In this document: positions 39,856 through 48,958 of the stretch, piece after piece
Layout of the letters: each line of letters starts with the position of its first letter
How positions within the stretch are numbered: the stretch's first letter is position 1
From: Sphingomonas sp. IC081
GTDB taxonomy: Bacteria > Pseudomonadota > Alphaproteobacteria > Sphingomonadales > Sphingomonadaceae
Assembly: GCF_006874585.1 (NCBI RefSeq)
Contig: NZ_CP029761.1
Coordinates: 2,987,001-3,051,000 of the forward strand
DNA length: 64,000 bases
Reading direction: 5' to 3'
Notes under the pieces: generated by a model
Database searches by the model: none
The model's input: the letters and a program-made list of their open reading frames with translations, nothing else
What the model was told of the DNA's origin: nothing
Translations under genes and position numbers: made by a program

Positions 39856-40524
39856 TCAGGCGCTTTCGCCTGTGGGCCAGGCCTGCACGACCGCATCGGT
39901 CGTGGTCAGCAGCACGCAGTTCTTCTCCATCGCCGAAAGCGCGCTTTCGTGCAGGCCCGGCTCGTAGGCAGCGCTGGCATCGGAGACGAGGAACACGTCG
40001 TAATCGTGATGGAAGGCAGAGCGCGCCGTCTGGTCCACGCAGCAATCGGTGGAGAGGCCGCAGATCACCAGCGTCCGGATCCCGCGTGCGCGCAATTGGG
40101 CGTCGAGATCGGTACCATGGAAGCTGTCGTAGAGCAGCTTGGCGATCTCGATATCGCCGTCCTCGGGGAAGATGCGGTAATAGTCGGCGCCGCCGTCCGC
40201 GATACGGCAGATGGCCTCGCCCCCCGGCTGCCCGCGCCGGACCATCAGGGTCTTGAGCGCGCGCGAGTCGGTTTCGGGGCTGGTGACGACACGCATCAGC
40301 GCCACCGTGGCCCCGGCGCCGCGCGCCGCCGCCACCAGCTTCTCGCACTTGTCGATCGCCGCTGCGGCGGGCGAGAGATCGACCCCGTAACGCCCCAGCA
40401 GCCCCTGCGGCGCGGCAAAATCGACCTGGATGTCGACCACCACCAGCGCGGTCGTCGCGGGATCGATCATGCCTGCCAGCGCGGCGGCATCGACGTGCGG
40501 CAGATCCTCGGCGCGCAGCGGCAT
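39856..40524 (-). CDS. Isochorismatase-family cysteine hydrolase (RutB-like)
   Basis: A 222-residue amidohydrolase with the catalytic triad of the family: Asp31 in VVVDIQVDF, Lys in IAKLLYDSFHGTDLD, and the nucleophilic Cys in CGLSTDCCVDQTARSA. Family members hydrolyse amide bonds in small molecules (ureidoacrylate, N-carbamoylsarcosine, nicotinamide). It begins 4 bp after the RutA-like flavoenzyme gene, mirroring the rutA-rutB order of the E. coli pyrimidine pathway, where RutB splits the product of RutA. The protein lacks other rut partners nearby, so the substrate may be a different cyclic amide. Confidence 0.87.
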   Translation of the reverse strand: MPLRAEDLPHVDAAALAGMIDPATTALVVVDIQVDFAAPQGLLGRYGVDLSPAAAAIDKCEKLVAAARGAGATVALMRVVTSPETDSRALKTLMVRRGQPGGEAICRIADGGADYYRIFPEDGDIEIAKLLYDSFHGTDLDAQLRARGIRTLVICGLSTDCCVDQTARSAFHHDYDVFLVSDASAAYEPGLHESALSAMEKNCVLLTTTDAVVQAWPTGESA

Positions 40525-40528
40525 CGGC

Positions 40529-41653
40529 TCAGCCCTCCACCGCGGCAGCGACCTTGTCGGGGAACCGTTCGCGCAAGGCGGGCAGGATCTCCGCGCCGAA
40601 GATCGGCAGGCTCTTGAGGTAATCGTCGAAGATCAGCATCAGCCCGTCGGTGCCCGAGGCTTCCAGCAGGTCGCCGACCTGATCGGCCACGCTCCTGGCG
40701 CTGCCGACGATCTGGGCCGACATGAACGAGGAGCGCGCCTTGCGGGTGAAGTCGTTCTCCTTGCCGATCTCGGCATCGAGGAACCCGTAAGCGCGCATCA
40801 TGCCCGCCAGCGCGCCTTCGTCGAGGCCCTCGGCATAGTGCTGCGCGGTGGCCTTCGCGGCATCGTCGCTGTCGCCGATCACCAGCGTCATCATCGAATA
40901 GGTGCGAATATTGCGGCCATATTCGGCGGCGATGGTCTTGGCGCGGTCGCTGTTCTTCGCAAGTTCGGCCCCGGTGCCGCCGGAAAGGAAGATCGCGTCC
41001 ATTTCCTCGGAGGTCAGGCGCATGCCGATCTCCGAGGATCCGGCGCAGACGAGGAACGGGCGGCTCTCCGGCTTGGGCCAGGATTCGCAGTCATCCAGCG
41101 TCACGTAGTCGCCGTGCATGGTCACGGATTCGTCGCTCCACAGCGCCTTCACCGCGCGCACCCATTCGTAGGCGAGGTCGTAGCGCTGGTCGTGATTCAC
41201 GTCCTCGGGCCAGGCGCCCATCTGCGCGAACTCGCCCTTGTAGGAACCGGTCACGACGTTCAGGCCGGCGCGGCCGCCGCTCACCTGCTGCAGCGTCGCC
41301 AGCATCTTGGCGGCCACCGCCGGGTTCTGCAGCAGCGTGTGCAGGGTGGTGACGATGCGGGTCTTTTTCGTCACTTCGGACAGCGCCGCCATCAGCACGA
41401 TCGGATCGAGCGAGGAATCCCAGTGCCTGGTCTCGCCGCCGTAGCCGCGGAACTTCGACATCGACATGATGAAGTCCATGCCCGCCTGCTCGGCCAGCAG
41501 CGCGCACTGGCGGTTGTAGGCGTAGGAACCGTCCAGCTCCGGCTTGTTCTTCGACAGGATCCAGCCGCCGTTGGCGACCGGCAGGAACAGACCAAGGTCC
41601 TTGCCGCCGTTGTCGGAGGGAAGGCCAAAGGGTGTCAGCGGATGCGGGTTCAT
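40529..41653 (-). CDS. LLM-class flavin-dependent oxygenase (RutA-like)
   Basis: A 374-residue bacterial-luciferase-like monooxygenase starting MNPHPL at 41653, with GAGGA upstream. It shows stretches strongly reminiscent of RutA pyrimidine oxygenase: LPVANGGWILSKNKPEL, FIMSMSKFRGYGGETRHWD, VSGGRAGLNVVTGSYKGEF, MGAWPED and the C-terminal GTDGLMLIFDDYLKSLPIFG. RutA uses a flavin N5-peroxide to open uracil by oxidative amide cleavage. A partner flavin reductase (RutF-like) is not in the window. Together with the adjacent RutB-like hydrolase it implies attack on a cyclic amide or related heterocycle. Identity to RutA is partial, so substrate transfer is unsafe. Confidence 0.87.
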   Translation of the reverse strand: MNPHPLTPFGLPSDNGGKDLGLFLPVANGGWILSKNKPELDGSYAYNRQCALLAEQAGMDFIMSMSKFRGYGGETRHWDSSLDPIVLMAALSEVTKKTRIVTTLHTLLQNPAVAAKMLATLQQVSGGRAGLNVVTGSYKGEFAQMGAWPEDVNHDQRYDLAYEWVRAVKALWSDESVTMHGDYVTLDDCESWPKPESRPFLVCAGSSEIGMRLTSEEMDAIFLSGGTGAELAKNSDRAKTIAAEYGRNIRTYSMMTLVIGDSDDAAKATAQHYAEGLDEGALAGMMRAYGFLDAEIGKENDFTRKARSSFMSAQIVGSARSVADQVGDLLEASGTDGLMLIFDDYLKSLPIFGAEILPALRERFPDKVAAAVEG

Positions 41654-41693
41654 CTCAGTCCTCTGCAAATTCTTGTTCGGTGCTGTCCTGGGA

Positions 41694-42632
41694 TCAGCCT
41701 AGGGCAACGCCCGCCCGGTTCTTGATCGGCGGCGCATGTTCTGTTGCCGCCCCCGATAGCAGGTCGGCCACCGCCGCGCGCATCGGCATCGACGGCGCCG
41801 CGCCCTGCCCCAGCGTGCAGAGCGCCGCCGCCGCGCTCGCCCAGGGCAGCGCTTCGGCAAGGCTGCGCCCCTCGTCAAGCAGCGCGGCCAGCGCACCGCA
41901 GAAACTGTCTCCCGCGCCGACGGTATCGACCGGGATCACCGGCACGGCGGGGACGTGGATATCCCAGTCCTTCTTCACCGCCACCGAGCCCCGCGCGCCG
42001 AGCGTGACGACCACCGCCTGATCCTCGTGCCGGATCAGGCTGCGCGCCTCGCGCACCACGGCGGGCAAAGCATCGACCGGGCCGCAGCAGGCAAAGGCGG
42101 CCAGTTCGGTCTGGTTCACCACGAGCACGTCGACATGATCGAGCAGCACATCCGCTGCCAGCACCGCCGGAGCCGCATTGAGGATGCGGATGCACTTCGA
42201 ATTGCGAAACACCGGCAAGAGCGCGCCCACCGGCACTTCCAGCTGCGCCAGCAGCACCCCCTCCATCACCGGCCCCGGCGGGGTCAGCCGCGCATTGGCG
42301 CCGGAGACGACGACGATCTGGTTCTCCCCCTCGGCATCGACGGCGATATAGGCGGTGCCGGTCTCCACCCCTTCCAGCGCGGCGACGCCCGACACCGCGA
42401 TGCCGTCGCGCGCCAGCCTCTCGCGCATCCAGCGCCCGGCATCGTCGTTGCCCACGGCGCCGACCATGCGTGTCTGCGCGCCCATCCGCGCGGCGGCAAC
42501 CGCCTGGTTGGCGCCCTTTCCGCCCGGCAGCCGCGCCGTGGCCTTGGCCATGACCGTCTCACCCGGCAGCGGCAGATGATCGAGCGAGGTGATGATATCG
42601 AGATTGATCGAACCGACGATGTGAACTGCCAA
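41694..42632 (-). CDS. PfkB-family carbohydrate kinase (ribokinase-like)
   Basis: A 312-residue sugar/nucleoside kinase. The start is probably TTG at 42632 (reading LAVHIVGSINLDII) because GGAG lies 8 bases upstream and no ATG fits. The N-terminal PfkB motif GSINLD...PGGKGANQAVAAAR and the C-terminal catalytic motif DTVGAGDSFCGALA are intact. The closest textbook relative is ribokinase. In a heterocycle catabolic operon, a sugar kinase would make sense if the substrate is a nucleoside-like compound whose ribose is salvaged. First gene of the minus-strand operon; about 250 bp separates it from the divergent SDR gene. Confidence 0.87.
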   Translation of the reverse strand: MAVHIVGSINLDIITSLDHLPLPGETVMAKATARLPGGKGANQAVAAARMGAQTRMVGAVGNDDAGRWMRERLARDGIAVSGVAALEGVETGTAYIAVDAEGENQIVVVSGANARLTPPGPVMEGVLLAQLEVPVGALLPVFRNSKCIRILNAAPAVLAADVLLDHVDVLVVNQTELAAFACCGPVDALPAVVREARSLIRHEDQAVVVTLGARGSVAVKKDWDIHVPAVPVIPVDTVGAGDSFCGALAALLDEGRSLAEALPWASAAAALCTLGQGAAPSMPMRAAVADLLSGAATEHAPPIKNRAGVALG

Positions 42633-42824
42633 GTGTGCCGCTCCGCTATTCTGGAACCGCCCCTTTGCGGGGCCGGGTTCTGCAACTGCAACAATCTGCA
42701 CGTGCAACCGGGGGTGCAGCATGGCGCGCCTTGCGGGGTCAAGCCCGCGCTGGCGCCGTGCGTCCCCGCACAATAATTGCGGGGGCCAGCGCCAAGAGGC
42801 CTCGCGCGCGTGCGCACTAACTTT

Positions 42825-42854
42825 GCCGCACACTTTACGGCCGCACACTTTACG
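42825..42854. promoter_or_regulatory. Tandem 15-bp direct repeats (putative operator)
   Basis: GCCGCACACTTTACG occurs twice head-to-tail (42825-42839 and 42840-42854), 29 bp before the SDR start codon in the divergent gap of the catabolic cluster; a degenerate third copy (GTGCGCACTAACTTTG) lies just upstream. Direct repeats are the usual target form for AraC-family regulators, and the cluster encodes one fused to an amidase. Confidence 0.5.
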
Positions 42855-42883
42855 CCTTTCGCCTCAGGGGAGACACGCGAATT

Positions 42884-43714
42884 ATGACCACCTGGCTCAT
42901 CACCGGCATCGGCGGAGGCCTTGGCCGCGCCCTGGCCGAAGCCGCGCTCAGGCGCGGGGATATCGTCGTCGGCACCACCCGCAAGGCGAGCGACCCCGAG
43001 TTCGAGGCGCTCGCCCCCGGCCGCGCCCATGCGCTCTGCGTCGACCTCACCGACGAAGCCTCGGTCAAGGCCGCCGTCGCCCGGGCGGAAGAGATCACCG
43101 GCGGCATCGACCGGCTGGTCAACAATGCCGGCTACGGCCTCATCGGCGCGATCGAGGAAGTCTCCATCGAAGAGGCCAAGGCGCTGTTCGATGTCAACCT
43201 CTTCGCCCCGCTGCGCATGCTGCGCGCGCTCCTGCCCTACATGCGCACGCGCCGGGCCGGTCATGTCGTCAACATCACCTCGGTCAGCGGTCATGCGCCC
43301 TGGGCGGGCACCGCGCTCTACGGCGCCAGCAAGTACGCGATGGAGTGCATCGGCCAGACGCTGGCGCAGGAAGTGGCGCCGATGAACATCCGTGTCACCA
43401 ATGTCGCACCCGGCGGCTTTCGCACCGGATTTGCCGCCGCAGGCCTGAAGATCGCCGAAGCCGACATCGCCGATTACGAGGACGTCGCCCACTACGCCCG
43501 CCGCAGCCTCACCGAAGGCGCGGGCAAGGAAAAGGGCGATCCCGCGCGCGGCGCCGCCGCGATCCTCACCGCGCTCGATGCCGCCGAGCCGCCGCTGCAC
43601 TTGTTCCTCGGCGAGGACGCGCTGCATTACGCCGGCGATCAACTGGCATTCGTGGGCGCACAGATGCGCGCGTGGGAGGCGCTGTCGCTCTCCACCGCGT
43701 TCGAACCGGCCTGA
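42884..43714 (+). CDS. SDR-family oxidoreductase
   Basis: A 276-residue classical short-chain dehydrogenase. The nucleotide-binding motif is TGIGGGLGRALAEA (TGxxxGxG), followed by NNAGYG, the catalytic Ser in ITSVSGHAPW and the YGASK (YxxxK) pair. Asp at the end of beta-2 is replaced by Thr-Arg (VGTTRKAS), favouring NADP(H). It starts at 42884 behind a GGGGAG site and overlaps the next gene by one base (TGATG). It presumably oxidises or reduces an alcohol/ketone intermediate of the cluster. Confidence 0.9.
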   Translation: MTTWLITGIGGGLGRALAEAALRRGDIVVGTTRKASDPEFEALAPGRAHALCVDLTDEASVKAAVARAEEITGGIDRLVNNAGYGLIGAIEEVSIEEAKALFDVNLFAPLRMLRALLPYMRTRRAGHVVNITSVSGHAPWAGTALYGASKYAMECIGQTLAQEVAPMNIRVTNVAPGGFRTGFAAAGLKIAEADIADYEDVAHYARRSLTEGAGKEKGDPARGAAAILTALDAAEPPLHLFLGEDALHYAGDQLAFVGAQMRAWEALSLSTAFEPA

Positions 43715-44391
43715 TGCACAAGACCGTGCTGCCGGACTGGGTGACCGAGCGGGGGCGGGGCTACAACACCTTCCCCGTGTTTGATCCGCGCAGCGCGGCG
43801 CTGGTGGTGATCGACATGCAGGCCGCCTTCGTGGGCGTGGGCGAAGTCTTCGGCAATGCCCATGCCCGCGACGCCATCACGCCGTGCAACGCCCTTGCCA
43901 CGGCGATGCGGCAGGCGGGGGCCGCGGTGATCTGGATGCGCCAGACCACCAGCGAGCAGCCGCCGCTCGCCATGCCGCACTGGCAGTACGACAGGTCCGA
44001 TCCCTTCGTGGCAGGCGCGATCGCGGCGCTGCGCGCGGGCACGCCTTCGCACGACCTCGACCCGGCGATGGCGCGCGCGGCAGGCGACCTTGTGCTCGAC
44101 AAGTACCGCTACAGCGCCTTTTCCTGCCCGCAGCAGGCGCTGGAAAGGACGCTGCGCGAACGGGGCACTGAGGTGCTGGTCATGGTCGGCACGCTCACCA
44201 ATGTCTGCGTGGAATCGACCGCGCGCGAGGCGAACATGCGCGGCTGGAAGGTCATCGTCGTCAGCGATGCCTGCGCGGCAGCGACCGACGAGGAACACAA
44301 CGCCGCCCTGATGAACCTGCGGCTGAACTTCGCGGACGTGCAAAGTTCCGCCGCGGTCTTGGCGATGCTGGCGGCGGGGGCGGGGGCCTGA
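43714..44391 (+). CDS. Isochorismatase-family cysteine hydrolase
   Basis: A 225-residue hydrolase with Asp in LVVIDMQAAF, Lys in LVLDKYRYSAF, and the nucleophile in VGTLTNVCVESTAREA. It differs clearly from the RutB-like enzyme at 39856-40524, so the cluster has two members of this family. Translation is coupled to the upstream SDR gene. The family removes amide or carbamoyl groups from small molecules; an N-carbamoylsarcosine-amidase-like or ureidoacrylate-like activity is possible. Its end is 33 bp from the convergent dioxygenase gene. Confidence 0.87.
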   Translation: MHKTVLPDWVTERGRGYNTFPVFDPRSAALVVIDMQAAFVGVGEVFGNAHARDAITPCNALATAMRQAGAAVIWMRQTTSEQPPLAMPHWQYDRSDPFVAGAIAALRAGTPSHDLDPAMARAAGDLVLDKYRYSAFSCPQQALERTLRERGTEVLVMVGTLTNVCVESTAREANMRGWKVIVVSDACAAATDEEHNAALMNLRLNFADVQSSAAVLAMLAAGAGA

Positions 44392-44424
44392 TCCCGTCGC
44401 CCCGGCCGGTCCGCCGCCCTGCGG

Positions 44425-45531
44425 TCAGCTCATCAGGCGCGGCACCGAGACCGAGAACACGTCGAAGTGCGCATCGGGATGCTCCGCCTGGCCGTCGCGC
44501 GGGGCCTGACGGACCTGCACGACGCCGTTCTTGCCGAAGCCGTCGACCACCGGACGGCCGGCATCGCGGCTCAGCCAGAGACGCAGCAGGTGGCGCTTGC
44601 GCTGCGGTTCCGGCCAGTCCCAGAAGGTGGTGCGGGCGTGCAGCGCGGCGTAGTTGGACAGCCACTGGATGTCGCCGGGGCGGAAATCCATCTCGATGGC
44701 CATGCCCTCCTCGTAGGTGATCGTGTCGAAGAGTTCGAGCACCTCGATCTGCTCGGGGCTGAGCTTGGGCACGCCCTCGTATTCCTGCGCGGTGAGGATG
44801 TAGAGCGAGCCCGCGTACATCGAGAACACCCCGTCCACGAGGCTGACGATCGGCGAGGTATAGGTATCGGCCGGGGCATTGTGATCCTGCCGGCGCCAGT
44901 CCCAGTGGAACGGCTCCAGCAGCAGCGGCGCCAGATCGGGACGGCGGCGCAGGATCTCGTTGTAGATCTCCGCGCCCGAGACGAGGCACGAGAGCCCGCC
45001 TTCCTTGGCCGGGCGCAGGCACATCAGCGCGACGATGTCCGAACTGTCCGAGTGGTAGACCAGCTTGTCGCGCACCTTGGAGGACAGCGCGGTGGGATCG
45101 TCCATGGTCTTGTCGCTGGTGGCGTAGACGTGGTCGATCAGGTCGCCCATCTCGTTCTGGCGGATCGGATCGCCCATGTGCAGGCCGAGGATGTAGTAGA
45201 TCGCGTTCGACAGCGCGTCCGAATAGAGCTGGGTGCGAAGGCCCCGCACCAGCACGAAACCGCGTCCGTAATCGACGTCGGCGCCCCATTCCTTCACCGC
45301 ATCGGCGCAGGCGACCAGCGGATATTCCTCCGCCGCGACGGTACGCAGGTCCGGGTTCTCGGCCAGGAAGCGGGTGCCCAGCGTCTCCAGTTCGGCAACC
45401 TGTTCGTCCGAGAGCATGTAGATCCACTCGTCGCTCCCCGCGAGCCGGTCCCCGCGCCAGGCGGCGGCAGTGGTGACGGGCGGGAATGCCTCGGCAGTCG
45501 TGGGGGCCGAGGGGGAGGCGGAACTGGCCAT
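44425..45531 (-). CDS. TauD/TfdA-like Fe(II)/2-oxoglutarate dioxygenase
   Basis: A 368-residue non-heme iron dioxygenase (start MASSASPSAP at 45531). The iron-binding HxD is YHSDSSD, and the distal His with the oxoglutarate-binding Arg is in LHARTTFWDWPEPQRKRHLL followed by RLWLSRDAG. Residues 1-35 form a low-complexity leader. It resembles the clavaminate-synthase/TauD-like set that hydroxylates small carboxylates. The gene is convergent with the SDR-hydrolase pair, and its position suggests it belongs to the same catabolic cluster, but it would need its own promoter. Confidence 0.87.
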   Translation of the reverse strand: MASSASPSAPTTAEAFPPVTTAAAWRGDRLAGSDEWIYMLSDEQVAELETLGTRFLAENPDLRTVAAEEYPLVACADAVKEWGADVDYGRGFVLVRGLRTQLYSDALSNAIYYILGLHMGDPIRQNEMGDLIDHVYATSDKTMDDPTALSSKVRDKLVYHSDSSDIVALMCLRPAKEGGLSCLVSGAEIYNEILRRRPDLAPLLLEPFHWDWRRQDHNAPADTYTSPIVSLVDGVFSMYAGSLYILTAQEYEGVPKLSPEQIEVLELFDTITYEEGMAIEMDFRPGDIQWLSNYAALHARTTFWDWPEPQRKRHLLRLWLSRDAGRPVVDGFGKNGVVQVRQAPRDGQAEHPDAHFDVFSVSVPRLMS

Positions 45532-45750
45532 GCTATCGGGTCCTTTTGCGCGGCATTGCGTGATGCCCCTGTCTAGGCCGCGATCGCGCGGGCGACTTGT
45601 CGCACCATGTCCGAAAGCTTTTCGCGGCACGAACCGCGGTTCCTACAAGCCAAATCGCGATTCCGGGGCTTATGGTGGATGTCCCGGGGGGCATGGACCG
45701 GATGGAGTGCACCTGCCCGCCGACCGGAACGATCGATCAGGAGAATGTCC

Positions 45751-46248
45751 ATGAAGCCGATAGCCTCTCTGGTAGTGCCCCTGGCAGCCGCCCTCGCATC
45801 GGCCGGATGCACCGCCACCGCGTCCGAACCCGCCCCCGCCCCGCCCCCAGCCCCGCCCCAAGCAGCGGCATCCGCAGGAGTGGCAGGACTGGCGGGCAGC
45901 ACCTGGCGGCTTGTCGCCTTCCAGTCGATGGACGATGCCCAGGGCGCCACGAAACCGGGCGAGGGCCGCGCCTACACGCTCGATTTCGGCAGCGACGGCA
46001 CGATCGCGATGCAGCTGGACTGCAATCGCGGCCGTGCGACCTGGAGCGCGGTGCCCGGCACCGACGGCCGCTCGGGCCAGCTTGCGATCGGCCCCGGCAT
46101 GACCACGCGCGCGCTCTGCCCGCAGCCCGATATCGGGCCGATGATGGCAAGGCGCCTTTCCGACGTCGCCAGCTATACCCTGAAGGACGGCCACCTTTTC
46201 CTGGCCCTGAAGATGGACGGCGGCATCTTCGAACTGGCGCCGCGCTGA
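45751..46248 (+). CDS. META-domain lipoprotein (HslJ-like)
   Basis: A 165-residue exported protein. ATG 45751 follows a GGAG site; the signal peptide ends in the lipobox LASAGC, so the protein should be a lipoprotein. A Pro/Ala-rich spacer leads into one META domain: AGSTWRLVAFQS, FGSDGTIAMQLDCNRGRATW and ALCPQP...DGHLFLALKMDGG are typical. HslJ/META proteins sit in the envelope and are linked to stress or novobiocin resistance in E. coli; the mechanism is unknown. Divergent from the dioxygenase gene. Confidence 0.88.
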   Translation: MKPIASLVVPLAAALASAGCTATASEPAPAPPPAPPQAAASAGVAGLAGSTWRLVAFQSMDDAQGATKPGEGRAYTLDFGSDGTIAMQLDCNRGRATWSAVPGTDGRSGQLAIGPGMTTRALCPQPDIGPMMARRLSDVASYTLKDGHLFLALKMDGGIFELAPR

Positions 46249-46379
46249 TCCGGCCCTGCCTCGCGGCGGAGCATCGGCGTGGGCCGACAGGAGCGTGGTG
46301 GGCGCGTGAAGGGTACGGGAAGGCGCAGCGGATTGATTTTGCGGTTGAGCCACAAGCCCGGCGGCGGCAAGACAGGGCG

Positions 46380-48935
46380 ATGATCGCCTTCTGCCGCCGC
46401 CATGGCGCCCTGCTCCACGTCTTCCTGGCCTGCTGGTTGCTTGCCGGCGGCAGCGCGGTGCGGGCGGCCGCGCCGCTGCTGCCCGGCGTTGGCCTGCTGG
46501 CGCCGGAAAAACCCGCCGGGCAGGCTTCCGGCTCGGCCGCTCCGGCAGAACCCCCAGGCACCCCCACCACGGCCGCCCCCCTTTCGCCCCCCGCCCCTTC
46601 GCCCCCCACCTCGCAAGTCGATCCCGCCACGCTCGCCCGCTTCAATGCCGACGCGGCCGAAGCCCAGAAGATCCTGCGCCGGCCCGCGGGCGGCTACGAC
46701 TACGAGCACATCCGCAGTCTCAACAGGCTGCGCGACCGGCTCGCCGCCGACCGTGACCTTGCCCGCACGCTTGCCGACCGCAGCAACCTGGAAGCCCGCA
46801 TCATCCAGGCGCAGATGGCCGCGCTTGGCGAGGTTCCCGCCGAAGGCAAGGGCGAACCCTCGGCGATCACCGCCCGCCGCAAGGCGCTCGACGCCCGGCT
46901 TTCGGTGGTGCTGGCCCCCGTGCTCGACGCGCGCGAGGCCCAGGCGCGAGCCTCCACGCTGGTCTCCGAACTGGACGAGCGGATCGCCGGCATCGAACGC
47001 GGCCGCCGCTCCGAACGGAGCCGCTCGGCGCTGGATCCCCGCGCCTGGATCGCGGTCGCCGGCGATGTCCGCCGCGGCATCGACATCGCCGCGCGCAGCG
47101 GCACGGCGGGCATCGCGCAGGACGGGGCCGGCGGTTTCGCGCTGCGGTTGCTGGCCGTGGCCGGGCTGGTCCTGCTGGGCCCCTACGCCTCGATCCGGCT
47201 GCTGCAAACGCTCCACCGGGTCTTCGTGAAGCGGCGGGTCGCCGCCCGCCAGGCGGCGCGGCGGCTGGTGCTCATCGTCGTCGAGGATCTTGTCGCGGCG
47301 CTGCTGCTGTTCTTCGCGATCGGCTGCTCGGTGGCCGCCTTTGCCGTGCTGATGCGCCCGTTCCTCGGCACCGAAGTGCTGCTCACGCTCAGCACGCTGC
47401 TGCTGGTCGCCGCGCTGATGGTGGCGATGGCGCAGCTGCTCGCCAAGAGCACCCTGCAATCGCCGTTCCCCGAACTGCGGCTGGTGCGCCTGCGTCCCGA
47501 GGTGGTGGGCAAGGCGGTTTCCACGGTGCGCGTGATCGGCGTCTTCCTTGCACTTGTCGCCGTGCTCGAAGGCATCGAGGACGACGGCTACATGACCATC
47601 GGCGCGATCGACCTTGCCTCGGCCGTGCTGCTGGTCGGCGGCAGCCTGTTCGTCTGGCGCCTCGCCACGCTGATCGACAAGGGGCGCGAGGACGATGGCG
47701 CCAAGACCGCGCCGTCTCTTCCCCAGCACGGCCGCGCCAAGCCCGACCAGCTCGAATTCGCGGCCCCCTTCAGCCGCATCCTCAAGCTGCTCGCCATCGG
47801 CAGCACCGGCGCCGCGCTGATCGGCTACATCGCGCTGGCGCGCGAGATCTTTTCCGATCTGGTCGTCTCGGTGGCGGTGATCGCCGTCGCCATCTTCCTC
47901 CACCGCCTGGTGGCGCTGATCGTCGGCCTGCTGGCGCAAGGCGGCCTCAAGCACTACCGCACCAGCATCCACTTCGTGCCGATGCTGGCCGGGATCGTGC
48001 TGACGCTGGGCGCGGTGCCGCTGCTGGCGGTGACCTGGGGCTACAACAGCCGCGAGATCGGCGATGCCATCGTCATGCTGCGCACCGGCGTCAGCTTCGG
48101 CAACGTCAACATCTCGGCGGGCGACCTGCTGACGTTCGCCTTCGTGTTCCTGGCCGGCTACATCGCCACCAAGTGGATCCAGCGGATCATCAACCTGACG
48201 ATCCTGCCCCAGTTCGAGATCGACCGCGGCTCGCAGGCCTCGATCGTGACGATGATCGGTTATGTCGGCATCGTCGCTTCGGCGGCCATCGCCGTCTCCA
48301 GCACCGGGCTCGACCTCACCAGCCTCGCCTTCATTGCCACCGCGCTGTCGGTCGGGCTTGGCTTCGGCCTGCAATCGACGGTCGAGAACTTCACCAGCGG
48401 CATGATCCTGCTGGTCGAACGCCCGATCCGCGAGGGGGACTGGATCGAGGTGGGCACGTTCTCGGGCATCGTACGCAAGGTCTCGGTCCGCTCGACCCAC
48501 CTCGAGAGCTTCGACCGCCACCAGATCATCATCCCGAACTCGCAGCTGATCACCGGCAGCGTGAAGAACCTCAGCCTCGGCGAGCGGCTTGCCCGCGTGG
48601 TGGTGCCGGTCGGCGTTGCCTACGGCAGCGACCTCGAACACGTGCGCGAGGTGCTGATCGCGATCGGCAAGGCGCAGGACGGCGTGCTGGCCTGGCCCGA
48701 GCCCAACGTCACGCTCGACGCCTTTGCCGACAGTTCCGTGAACATGCGCCTGCTCGTCTTCATCCACGACGCGACCGACGGCGTGGGCGTTGCCTCGAAG
48801 ATCCGCTTCGAGATCGCCCGCCGTTTTGCCGAGGAAGGCATCGAGATACCCTTCCCGCAAATGGAAGTGCGCCTGCATGCCGACACGGGCGGCAATGGCG
48901 GCAACGGCACCATCGGCGGCATCGGGGGGGACTGA
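46380..48935 (+). CDS. DUF3772-containing MscS-family mechanosensitive channel
   Basis: An 851-residue large-conductance-regulated MscS homologue. It has a signal peptide (LLHVFLACWLLAGGSAVRAA), a Pro-rich segment, a periplasmic helical DUF3772-like region (about 80-230), then some eight to ten membrane helices, and the MscS core. The pore-lining helix and beta domain are seen in GLGFGLQSTVENFTSGMIL, ERPIREGDWIEVG and IIIPNSQLITGSVKN. It protects the cell against hypo-osmotic shock. The C-terminal tail is a short Gly/Asn-rich low-complexity run. Start at 46380, since the frame upstream is arginine-rich. Confidence 0.92.
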   Translation: MIAFCRRHGALLHVFLACWLLAGGSAVRAAAPLLPGVGLLAPEKPAGQASGSAAPAEPPGTPTTAAPLSPPAPSPPTSQVDPATLARFNADAAEAQKILRRPAGGYDYEHIRSLNRLRDRLAADRDLARTLADRSNLEARIIQAQMAALGEVPAEGKGEPSAITARRKALDARLSVVLAPVLDAREAQARASTLVSELDERIAGIERGRRSERSRSALDPRAWIAVAGDVRRGIDIAARSGTAGIAQDGAGGFALRLLAVAGLVLLGPYASIRLLQTLHRVFVKRRVAARQAARRLVLIVVEDLVAALLLFFAIGCSVAAFAVLMRPFLGTEVLLTLSTLLLVAALMVAMAQLLAKSTLQSPFPELRLVRLRPEVVGKAVSTVRVIGVFLALVAVLEGIEDDGYMTIGAIDLASAVLLVGGSLFVWRLATLIDKGREDDGAKTAPSLPQHGRAKPDQLEFAAPFSRILKLLAIGSTGAALIGYIALAREIFSDLVVSVAVIAVAIFLHRLVALIVGLLAQGGLKHYRTSIHFVPMLAGIVLTLGAVPLLAVTWGYNSREIGDAIVMLRTGVSFGNVNISAGDLLTFAFVFLAGYIATKWIQRIINLTILPQFEIDRGSQASIVTMIGYVGIVASAAIAVSSTGLDLTSLAFIATALSVGLGFGLQSTVENFTSGMILLVERPIREGDWIEVGTFSGIVRKVSVRSTHLESFDRHQIIIPNSQLITGSVKNLSLGERLARVVVPVGVAYGSDLEHVREVLIAIGKAQDGVLAWPEPNVTLDAFADSSVNMRLLVFIHDATDGVGVASKIRFEIARRFAEEGIEIPFPQMEVRLHADTGGNGGNGTIGGIGGD

Positions 48936-48958
48936 ACGGTCGCCCCCGATGCCCGGGT

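Noticed and set aside
40529..41653. Naming the flavoenzyme rutA and its neighbour rutB outright
   Set aside because: Motifs are similar, but rutC-F and a pyrimidine transporter are absent and the cluster content differs, so only 'RutA-like/RutB-like' is justified.
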